Shown here one piece after another: positions 1 to 6,078 of a stretch of DNA of 10,503 nt. The translations under genes were made by a program, and so were the position numbers. The notes below the pieces were generated by a model. It saw nothing but the letters and a program-made list of their open reading frames with translations, made no database searches and had not been told where the DNA came from. Origin of the DNA: Anaerolineaceae bacterium (GTDB taxonomy: Bacteria > Chloroflexota > Anaerolineae > Anaerolineales > Anaerolineaceae); contig DNOU01000051.1 in assembly GCA_003501835.1 (NCBI GenBank), positions 1 through 10,503 of the forward strand. The letters are read 5' to 3'. Positions within the stretch are counted from its first letter, which is position 1, and every line of letters starts with the position of its first letter.

Positions 1-704
1 GCAATGGCATCCAAACGCAGGTATTGCGCCCCATGCTGCACGTATCCAAGCAAGATATCCACGATCTCCAGAAGCACATCAGGGTTGTGATAATCCAGGT
101 CCGCCTGGTCAGCGCTGAATGTCGTCCAGACACGTCGTGTGCCAATGGAGGTGGAGAAATCGGTGATCAGTGGCAAGGTGCGGGGGCGAACCACTTTCGA
201 AAGATCCGGATCTCCTTCAACCGTCATGAAGAAATCCCGGTAAGGGGTTTCATTACGCAAAAACCTCTGGAACCACTCCCCCTGGACGGAAGCGTGATTG
301 ATCACGCCATCGTACATCATTCGAAAACGCTTCCCCAACTGTTCAACATCATTCCAGGATCCCAGTGCGGGGTCAACCTGGCGGTAATCCTTGACCGAAA
401 AACCATCATCAGAAGACCATGGGAAAAAGGGTAACAGGTGCATACTGCTGATGATCCCCGAGAGGTACTGTTCACCAAACCGGAGCAGGGTCTGTAAAGG
501 CAGCTCACCCTCACAGAGAACCTGGTCTCCATAGGTGATCAACATGGCGTCCTTTTCAGTCAAATCGCTTCGGAGAGGGAGAACAATTGTATTTCGGTAC
601 CGCTCAATCAACTCCCTCAATCGTGGTTCCACCAGGCGGGTGGTTTGTGAGCCGTAAAGGTTGCTTAAAAACGTGGTATAAGAAAGTGAGACCATATGGG
701 TCAT
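1..704 (-). CDS. GH13_18 sugar phosphorylase, probable glucosylglycerate phosphorylase (5' part, truncated by window edge)
   Basis: The reverse strand reads open from an ATG at 704 through the left edge, giving 234 N-terminal residues of a protein expected to be about twice that length. Visible signatures of the sucrose-phosphorylase group of GH13 are HLLPFFPWSSDDGFSVKDY (residues 89-107), the D-x-V-x-NHAS strand (132-139), RPRTLPLITDF (174-183), VWTTFSADQADLDYHNP (192-208) and YLRLDAI (228-234). D232 in the last motif is the expected catalytic nucleophile; the acid/base Glu lies outside the window. Known members of subfamily 18 phosphorolyse sucrose, sucrose 6'-phosphate or glucosylglycerate to glucose 1-phosphate. 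The divergent GpgS/GpgP operon makes glucosylglycerate the favoured substrate, which is inference from context. A second in-frame ATG lies at 695. AGGT (711-708) is only 3 bases before the first ATG and 12 before the second, so the start is not settled. The predicted location is cytoplasmic. Confidence 0.85.
   Translation of the reverse strand, partial: MTHMVSLSYTTFLSNLYGSQTTRLVEPRLRELIERYRNTIVLPLRSDLTEKDAMLITYGDQVLCEGELPLQTLLRFGEQYLSGIISSMHLLPFFPWSSDDGFSVKDYRQVDPALGSWNDVEQLGKRFRMMYDGVINHASVQGEWFQRFLRNETPYRDFFMTVEGDPDLSKVVRPRTLPLITDFSTSIGTRRVWTTFSADQADLDYHNPDVLLEIVDILLGYVQHGAQYLRLDAI
674..682 (+). promoter_or_regulatory. Possible extended -10 promoter element for the glucosylglycerate operon
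   Basis: TGGTATAAG matches an extended -10 (TGn plus TATAAT-like hexamer) pointing towards the operon that starts at 755. It would place transcription start near 690 and lies inside the 5' end of the divergent phosphorylase gene. No convincing -35 hexamer is seen at normal spacing. The true gap between the two start codons is only 50 bases, so promoter elements must overlap coding sequence on at least one side. This is a motif match only. Confidence 0.25.
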
Positions 705-754
705 TGTACCTGATGTGGGGGGGGAAAAGCTTAGAAGTAGGAGGTTTAGTGTAA

Positions 755-2095
755 ATGGCAACTTCACGCAGGATCGGCTTTGTTTCCACACGTTTCTCCG
801 GAACGGATGGCGTTTCATTGGAAACCCAGAAATGGGCCGATGTTTTGGAACGCATGGGAAACCAGTGTTTTTATTTTTGCGGTGAGTGCGACCGTCCGCC
901 AGAAATCAGTCACGTTGTGCCCGAGGCTTTTTACCGCCATCCAAGGATTGATGCCATCAATCAGGTGGTTTTTACTGGTGAATGGGGCAAGATTCATGAA
1001 GCAGTCGAGCCTTCAGATGCAGCCAGTAATCTGCATCAAGATTTTTTCTCGATTTTCATTCGCCCCAGGCAGATCACAGAGGAAATCCAGGAGCTCAGGA
1101 TTCTGCTCAAAGAGCAGCTTTATATTTTTGCCCAGCGATTTTCACTGGAAGCGCTGATCGTTGAGAATGCCTTAACCATCCCTGTAAACATCCCCCTGGG
1201 GCTGGCATTGTCCGAGTTCATTGCTGAAACAGGCATTCCCGTGATTGCACATCACCACGATTTCCACTGGGAACGGCAGCGGTTTATGAACAACTCGGTG
1301 AAGGATTACCTGGGTGCAGCCTTCCCGCCAGACCTGCCTTCCATTCATCATGTGGTGATCAATTCCATTCAGGCGCGCACCCTGGCATCACGTATCGGTG
1401 TCTCTGCGATGCTCATCCCGAATGTGATGAACTTCGACGCACCCGCACCTGATCCTGATGGTTACGCCAGCTCTGTCCGCCAGGACCTGGAATTACTACC
1501 GGATCAGTTTTTGATCCTGCAGCCCACACGAATTATTCAACGCAAGGGGATCGAGAATTCCATTGAGCTGGTACGGCGGCTGGATTTGCCCGCCAAGCTC
1601 GTCATCAGCCACGCATCTGGCGATGAGGGCACCGATTACGAAAAAAGGATCCGGGAATATGCCGATTTGCTGGATGTTTCCGTGGATTTCGAGTCAAAAA
1701 TTGTAGGTCATTCCCGGGGAATCACCAAAGATGGCCAAAAAATTTATTCGCTGGCAGACATTTATCCTCTCGCTGATCTGGTCACCTATCCCTCTGCTGT
1801 AGAAGGATTTGGGAATGCGTTTCTTGAAGCCGTTTATTACAAACGCCCGCTTGTGGTCAACAATTACTCCATTTTTGAAGCGGATATAAAACCAAAAGGA
1901 TTCCAGGTGGTTGAATTCGACGGATTCATCAGCGAAAAAACCCTTAAATCAACCCGGGAAATCCTGGTTCATCCTGAACGATACCTTGATCAATGGGAAC
2001 ACAATTATCACCTTGCCCGGCGCTACTACTCCTATGCGATGCTCGAACATCATCTTGAATTACTGCTGGATGAATGCTTTGGAGAAGAAAGATGA
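755..2095 (+). CDS. GT4-family glycosyltransferase, possible mannosylglucosylglycerate-synthase-like enzyme
   Basis: This 446-residue GT-B-fold enzyme has no signal peptide or membrane span and should be cytoplasmic. The N-terminal half opens with a Rossmann strand and glycine/serine loop (GFVSTRFSGTDGVSLE, residues 8-23), an acceptor-side HHHDFHWERQRF motif (166-177) and the domain-linking VINSIQ strand (201-206). The C-terminal donor domain has PTRIIQRKG (257-265), with the Arg/Lys pair typical of retaining GT4 enzymes, and the E-x7-E motif in VEGFGNAFLEA (E350 and E358). The start is supported by a strong TAGGAGGT ribosome site at 738-745. It is the first gene of the operon and overlaps the next by ATGA. 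GT4 is a large family and sequence alone does not fix the sugar. The link to GpgS/GpgP suggests that it elongates glucosylglycerate or its phosphate, for example with mannose, but this is inference. A sucrose- or trehalose-type synthase role is not excluded. Confidence 0.8.
   Translation: MATSRRIGFVSTRFSGTDGVSLETQKWADVLERMGNQCFYFCGECDRPPEISHVVPEAFYRHPRIDAINQVVFTGEWGKIHEAVEPSDAASNLHQDFFSIFIRPRQITEEIQELRILLKEQLYIFAQRFSLEALIVENALTIPVNIPLGLALSEFIAETGIPVIAHHHDFHWERQRFMNNSVKDYLGAAFPPDLPSIHHVVINSIQARTLASRIGVSAMLIPNVMNFDAPAPDPDGYASSVRQDLELLPDQFLILQPTRIIQRKGIENSIELVRRLDLPAKLVISHASGDEGTDYEKRIREYADLLDVSVDFESKIVGHSRGITKDGQKIYSLADIYPLADLVTYPSAVEGFGNAFLEAVYYKRPLVVNNYSIFEADIKPKGFQVVEFDGFISEKTLKSTREILVHPERYLDQWEHNYHLARRYYSYAMLEHHLELLLDECFGEER
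2081..2084 (+). promoter_or_regulatory. Ribosome binding site that sets the second GT4 start at 2092
   Basis: GGAG lies 7 bases before the ATG at 2092, inside the end of the upstream gene. An earlier in-frame ATG at 2074 lacks such spacing and would add six residues (MLWRRK) before the conserved MKIALLHF strand, so 2092 is preferred. Confidence 0.6.
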
Positions 2096-3321
2096 AAATA
2101 GCCCTGCTGCATTTTACCGCTCCTCCCGTGGTGGGGGGTGTGGAAAGTGTGCTCCTTCACCACGCCCGATTAATGACGGAAAGCGGTCATGAAGTGACCA
2201 TTTTTGCGGGTCGGGGTCAATCCTTTGATCCTGCAATTCAAATGCAGATGCAACCGCTATTTAACTCGCGAAATCCTGAAGTGCTCGCTGTAAAAAAGGA
2301 GTTGGATCGTGGCATTTGCTCTTCTGCATTTACAACCCTTCGTGACAGGATCCAGAAGATTCTGGACCGCGAATTACCAGCGTTCGATTTGGTGATTGCC
2401 CACAATGTGGCGTCACTGAATCAAAACCTGCCACTGACTGCTGCCCTCTACAGTGCCCATACCGCGCCGGGATTCCCCAGGCTGATCCTCTGGCATCATG
2501 ATCTGGCCTGGACGACACCGCGATACAAAAACGAACTGCATGACGGATATCCATGGCAGCTGTTGCGTCAAAACTGGCCAGGTGTAACCCAGGTGGTGGT
2601 CTCGGAGACACGTCGTAAAGAACTTTCGCAATTGATGAATGTGCCCATACAGCAGATTCAGGTGGTACCCAATGGCGTTGAATTGAACACTTTCTTGAAG
2701 TTATCCAGCCACACCATTGAATTGGCCGAAAAACTCAAACTGCTGGATGCTGACCCGCTTTTCCTCCTGCCGGTTCGCATCACCCCGCGCAAGAACATCG
2801 AACTGGCTTTACGAATCCTCAAAGCTTTTCGGCGCAGCAATCCTGATGCCATGCTGCTGGTAACCGGACCTGAAGGACCCCATAATCCCGCGAATGGGCT
2901 TTATCGGCAAGAACTGATCCAGTTACGCAACGAATTACAGCTGCAAGGCTATGCTCACTTCCTCGCTGAAACAACCTCTGAATTCCTGCCGGATGAAGTC
3001 ATTGCAGATCTTTACCGTCTGGCGGACGTTCTTCTTTTCCCCAGCCGGGAAGAGGGCTTTGGCATCCCCGTGATTGAAGCTGGATTCAGCGGCATCCCTG
3101 TTTTTTGCGCTGATATTCCAGTGTTTCACGAACTGGGCGGTGCGGATTTGAGTTACTTCAACCCGGATGGAGACCCCGAAAGGATTGCCGGGGAGATCGG
3201 CAAGCGTTTGAATTCAGAAATGACATTTCGGTGGGCGAGACGCGCCAGGCACGGGTTTACCTGGCGGTCGATTAACCGGAAATATATCGAACCCTTGATT
3301 AACAGAAGGGAACAAATATGA
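2092..3321 (+). CDS. GT4-family glycosyltransferase (second of the operon)
   Basis: This is a 409-residue cytoplasmic GT-B glycosyltransferase. The N-terminal strand MKIALLHFTAPPVVGGVE (1-18) contains the GGVE loop common in GT4 enzymes. WHHDLAW (134-140) is the acceptor-domain motif and VVPNGVE (191-197) is the usual lead into the donor domain. PVRITPRKN (227-235) supplies the Arg/Lys pair, and E321-GFGIPVI-E329 is the E-x7-E motif. The start at 2092 overlaps the previous stop in ATGA, and the stop overlaps the next start at 3318 in the same way, so translational coupling is likely. It is clearly different from the preceding GT4 and does not look like a recent duplicate. Its donor and acceptor cannot be read from sequence. 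Context suggests glycosylation of glucosylglycerate or a longer glycosylglycerate. Confidence 0.85.
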   Translation: MKIALLHFTAPPVVGGVESVLLHHARLMTESGHEVTIFAGRGQSFDPAIQMQMQPLFNSRNPEVLAVKKELDRGICSSAFTTLRDRIQKILDRELPAFDLVIAHNVASLNQNLPLTAALYSAHTAPGFPRLILWHHDLAWTTPRYKNELHDGYPWQLLRQNWPGVTQVVVSETRRKELSQLMNVPIQQIQVVPNGVELNTFLKLSSHTIELAEKLKLLDADPLFLLPVRITPRKNIELALRILKAFRRSNPDAMLLVTGPEGPHNPANGLYRQELIQLRNELQLQGYAHFLAETTSEFLPDEVIADLYRLADVLLFPSREEGFGIPVIEAGFSGIPVFCADIPVFHELGGADLSYFNPDGDPERIAGEIGKRLNSEMTFRWARRARHGFTWRSINRKYIEPLINRREQI

Positions 3322-5105
3322 AAGCGCCTTTTCCCAAGATAAAAACTGCGATTGTTCCTATTGGATTGGACAAAGATGACAGTTCTGCTCTTGCCATGGC
3401 AAAAGCTCTTGCCGGTGAGGTGGTTCTGGTAGGTGTCGTCACCGTTCACAACGATGAAATGGTGAGTGCAGGAGCACGAGCAGCCCGATCTGTACGAAAA
3501 CGCCTGATGGAATTAAGCGAAGGACCCCAAGTCCGGTTCAAGTCGTCAATCATCGTTTCTGAGACCCCCTGGGTGGATTTGCAGAATTTGATCCTGCATG
3601 AAAAACCCGAGCTCCTGGTTGTTGCCTGGAAAAACGGTATACTGACCATTGATATTCCTGTGGTCGAAGTACTTTCCAATATACACGTGAACGTTCTGGT
3701 GGTTGGCGGGCGCAAGCCGAATAACTTTGATAAAACTCTGGTTGCTGTTCGCGGCGGTCCACACGCTGAATTGGCATTGAAGGTCGCCATTAGCATGAAA
3801 CCTGCCCAACTGGACGTGCTCCATATTTCAATTGCCAGTGCACAAAATGATGCTCCGTTCAAGGGATACAAGCGCATCCTCAGTCAGCTTCCACAGGTGA
3901 ACCCGCGTTCCATCGTTACCGATGATGTTTCAAAAACCTTATTCCAGGAAGCGGAGAACTACGATTTGGTCATCCTGGGGACAACGGCCAGCGGTTCTTT
4001 TGGTGGACCCACGATCGGACCCGTGGCAGAGCACTTGCTGCGTGATTCAAAAGCGACCGTCCTGGTCACCAAAATTTATCAAGAAACGACTCAGGAGGTT
4101 TTTGACGAAAGCTCTGGATCGCGGGCGATTTCGGTGCTGGTGGACAAATGGTTTGCCGAGAACACCTACCATAGCAAGGAATTTGCAAATTTGGACAGGC
4201 TGATGGAATTGAAAAATGCCTCAAAATTGAAAATCAGCCTGGCAATGCCCGCTCTAAACGAGGAAAAAACGGTCGGTAAGGTGATCACGACCATCAAGAC
4301 AGCCCTGATGGATGAAGTACCGTTGCTCGACGAGATGGTTCTCATCGACTCCAATTCTTCAGATCATACCCGTGAAATTGCAGAAGACCTGGGAGTGAAA
4401 ACCTACATTCACCAGGATCTTCTGCCAGACCTGGGGGCTCGTACCGGTAAGGGGGAGGCACTTTGGAAAAGCCTGCTGGTCACATCGGGAGATGTGATTG
4501 CCTGGATTGACACCGATATCGTCAATATCCGCCCTCATTTTGTCTACGGCATCATTGGACCTTTGCTGCTCAACCCGGCCATTCAGTTTGTAAAAGGTTT
4601 TTACCGCCGCCCTCTCAAAGTGGGAAGCAAGATCCAGGCGGGTTCAGGAGGACGGGTAACTGAACTGACTGCCCGACCCTTGTTGAACCTGTTTTATCCA
4701 GAACTTTCAGGCGTGATCCAACCCCTTGCTGGAGAATACGCAGGGCGCCGCGAAATCCTGGAAAATGCCATTTTCTATTCAGGCTATGGGGTGGAAACGG
4801 GTCTGCTCATCGATATCTTTGAGAAGTGTGGATTGACCGCAATCGCCCAGGTGGACTTGCTGGAGAGGATTCACCACAACCAGGAACTTGAGGCTTTGAG
4901 CAAGATGTCTTTTGCGATCATTCAAACTGTGCTGCACAAGCTGGAGACCCGCTACGAACGGTCGATCATTGAAGATGTGAACAAAACTATGAAACTGATC
5001 CGCTATGCCAATGGTGAATATTTCCTGGATGTGGAGGAGATTGCAGAGAAACATCGCCCACCCATGGTGACCATCCCTGAGTACCAGGAAAAACATAAGA
5101 AATGA
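3318..5105 (+). CDS. gpgS: Tandem Usp domains fused to glucosyl-3-phosphoglycerate synthase (GT81)
   Basis: This is a 595-residue fusion. Residues 8-130 and 138-252 are two universal-stress-protein-like units, beginning KTAIVPIGL and KTLVAVRGG and ending in VNVLVVGG and ATVLVTK. Residues 270-595 form a full-length GpgS. It starts with the family's lead segment WFAENTYHSKEFANLDRL (278-295), followed by PALNEEKTVG (311-320), the metal/nucleotide-sugar D398-T-D400 motif, GSGGRVTELTARPLLN (442-457), PLAGEYAGRRE (469-479), GYGVETG (489-495) and RIHHNQ (517-522), whose His is the expected third metal ligand. GpgS transfers glucose from UDP- or GDP-glucose to 3-phosphoglycerate with retention, the committed step of glucosylglycerate synthesis. 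The second Usp unit keeps only part of the ATP motif: G221-x2-A224-x9-G234-P235 in place of G-x2-G-x9-G-S/T. The first lacks it. AAGGGA (3306-3311) precedes the ATG. Single-domain GpgS is usually about 320-330 residues, so the Usp part is an addition. Confidence 0.92.
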   Translation: MKAPFPKIKTAIVPIGLDKDDSSALAMAKALAGEVVLVGVVTVHNDEMVSAGARAARSVRKRLMELSEGPQVRFKSSIIVSETPWVDLQNLILHEKPELLVVAWKNGILTIDIPVVEVLSNIHVNVLVVGGRKPNNFDKTLVAVRGGPHAELALKVAISMKPAQLDVLHISIASAQNDAPFKGYKRILSQLPQVNPRSIVTDDVSKTLFQEAENYDLVILGTTASGSFGGPTIGPVAEHLLRDSKATVLVTKIYQETTQEVFDESSGSRAISVLVDKWFAENTYHSKEFANLDRLMELKNASKLKISLAMPALNEEKTVGKVITTIKTALMDEVPLLDEMVLIDSNSSDHTREIAEDLGVKTYIHQDLLPDLGARTGKGEALWKSLLVTSGDVIAWIDTDIVNIRPHFVYGIIGPLLLNPAIQFVKGFYRRPLKVGSKIQAGSGGRVTELTARPLLNLFYPELSGVIQPLAGEYAGRREILENAIFYSGYGVETGLLIDIFEKCGLTAIAQVDLLERIHHNQELEALSKMSFAIIQTVLHKLETRYERSIIEDVNKTMKLIRYANGEYFLDVEEIAEKHRPPMVTIPEYQEKHKK

Positions 5106-5680
5106 CAAGGTTTTGCCTGGTTCGTCATGGTCAAACTGCCTGGAACCTGGAAGGACGTTACCAGGGTCAAAGCGACATCCCTTTGAATGCGGCAGGATTG
5201 GAGCAGGCGCGTGAGTTGGCCAGAACACTCCAAAACGTGAGATTCGATGCTGTCTACTCAAGTGACCTGGTTCGAGCCCTGGAAACCGCAAATACGATTA
5301 TTGCCCTGCACGATCACCTCCAGGTCCATGTCGATCCTCGTTTACGCGAAATCAACCAGGGCGAATGGGAAGGAGTGCAGATCGAAGAAATACGTGCACA
5401 TTATGCTCATTTATGGCAGGCGCGCCAGGTTGATCCTGTCAATCTCCGTCCTCCCGGCGGCGAAACCGTTGGCGAAGTGTTCCAGCGGATGCATTCAGCG
5501 CTCGATGAGATTGCCAGACTTTTTCAAGGGGGAAACGTTCTGGTCGTTTCGCACGGGCTTGCCCTGGCGACGATTTTGTGCTTCACCCAGGGATTCCCGA
5601 TCGGGCAGGCTTATCAGCATATCCCAGATAATTCCGTTCCCAACTGGATCTCGTGGCAGAGCCCGGCTCAACCAGGGTGA
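5102..5680 (+). CDS. gpgP: Histidine phosphatase, probable glucosyl-3-phosphoglycerate phosphatase
   Basis: This is a 192-residue member of the phosphoglycerate-mutase-like histidine phosphatase superfamily. LVRHGQTAWN (6-15) carries R8 and the phosphorylated H9. SSDLVRALETA (53-63) gives the second Arg, R58. REINQGEWEG (82-91) supplies the acid/base Glu, E83. PPGGET (117-122) and VVSHG (148-152, H151) complete the pocket. The length suits a small-molecule phosphatase of this group. The ATG overlaps the gpgS stop (ATGA), and ribosome-site similarity is weak, so it is probably translated by coupling. Position directly after gpgS makes dephosphorylation of glucosyl-3-phosphoglycerate the most likely job, because histidine-phosphatase GpgP enzymes are known. 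By sequence alone it could also be a cobalamin-pathway or general sugar phosphatase. It is the last gene of the operon. Confidence 0.82.
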   Translation: MTRFCLVRHGQTAWNLEGRYQGQSDIPLNAAGLEQARELARTLQNVRFDAVYSSDLVRALETANTIIALHDHLQVHVDPRLREINQGEWEGVQIEEIRAHYAHLWQARQVDPVNLRPPGGETVGEVFQRMHSALDEIARLFQGGNVLVVSHGLALATILCFTQGFPIGQAYQHIPDNSVPNWISWQSPAQPG

Positions 5681-5802
5681 GTTTACCCGGAGCCTTCCAG
5701 TTGCGGGATGTGCCGCTGCGTTACGCATAACCAACCCATTCTGACCATCGAAAACCAGCTCTATTTACTCCCATTTACAAATTTAATGTGATGGTTTTAC
5801 AC

Positions 5803-5827
5803 AGACAGCATCATCATCTGTCTTTTT
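5803..5827 (+). terminator. Probable intrinsic terminator of the glucosylglycerate operon
   Basis: AGACAG (5803-5808) pairs with CTGTCT (5818-5823) around the loop CATCATCAT, followed at once by T's to 5827. The stem is only 6 bp with half G-C pairs, so strength is moderate. It lies about 120 bases after the phosphatase stop codon and in the correct orientation. Confidence 0.5.
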
Positions 5828-6024
5828 CATTCAGAACCAGCATCAAGAGGGCAAGCTGTTGGTTACAAAAGACAGCCCTTTTCTGTTCGTCCATATCCAA
5901 CTGGAAATTTCGAATACAAAGCCGCCCTCAACAAAAGCTGGGATGAAAACCACGGTCTCCATGCTTCACCTGGCGGTACAAATATCCCCCTCCGGTAACT
6001 GATCAGCCATATCAACCATAATAA

Positions 6025-6054
6025 ATCAGACCCCCGGCATGCCGGGGGTCTGAT
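6025..6054 (-). terminator. Strong palindromic terminator after the HtrA-like protease gene
   Basis: A perfect 30-base palindrome is centred between 6039 and 6040. Each arm contains CAGACCCCCGGC or its complement, so the stem is very G-C rich. On the minus strand the stem runs into TTATTAT, giving a U-rich tail. It begins 24 bases after the protease stop codon at 6079. The plus-strand side has only CTTAT after the stem, so it probably works mainly on minus-strand transcripts, though it could also back up termination of the operon from the left. Confidence 0.75.
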
Positions 6055-6078
6055 CTTATAATTGGAGAAAGGGCATTC

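Larger units (their letters stand above)
5681..6078. other. Non-coding gap between convergent genes
   Basis: No credible gene is seen in these 398 bases; the open frames here are short extensions of shadows from the phosphatase gene. It holds a plus-strand hairpin with T-run (5803-5827) and a strong palindrome serving the minus strand (6025-6054). A weaker imperfect hairpin has arms 5845-5852 and 5875-5882 with a 22-base loop and one G-T pair; it could be a back-up terminator but the T's are part of its stem. Nothing is recognised in 5883-6020. Confidence 0.6.

Noticed and set aside
24..434. Open plus-strand frame of 136 codons near the left edge
   Set aside because: It is antisense to the GH13_18 phosphorylase, whose reverse-strand reading shows clear family motifs (for example PFFPWSSDDGF and YLRLDAI).
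2074..2091. Earlier ATG for the second GT4
   Set aside because: It has no well-spaced ribosome site and adds residues before the conserved first strand. The ATGA overlap at 2092 matches the other junctions of the operon.
5640..5730. Possible frameshift at the end of the phosphatase, because another frame continues past its stop
   Set aside because: All catalytic motifs are complete and the length of 192 residues is normal. The continuation has no recognisable homology.
5247..5744. 165-codon plus-strand frame overlapping the phosphatase
   Set aside because: It is the +1 shadow of the histidine phosphatase, which contains all catalytic residues in the other frame.
6021..6057. 30-base perfect palindrome as a recombination or mobile-element end
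   Set aside because: Its position just after a stop codon, G-C rich stem and U-rich flank on the minus strand fit an intrinsic terminator. No transposase or second copy is seen.
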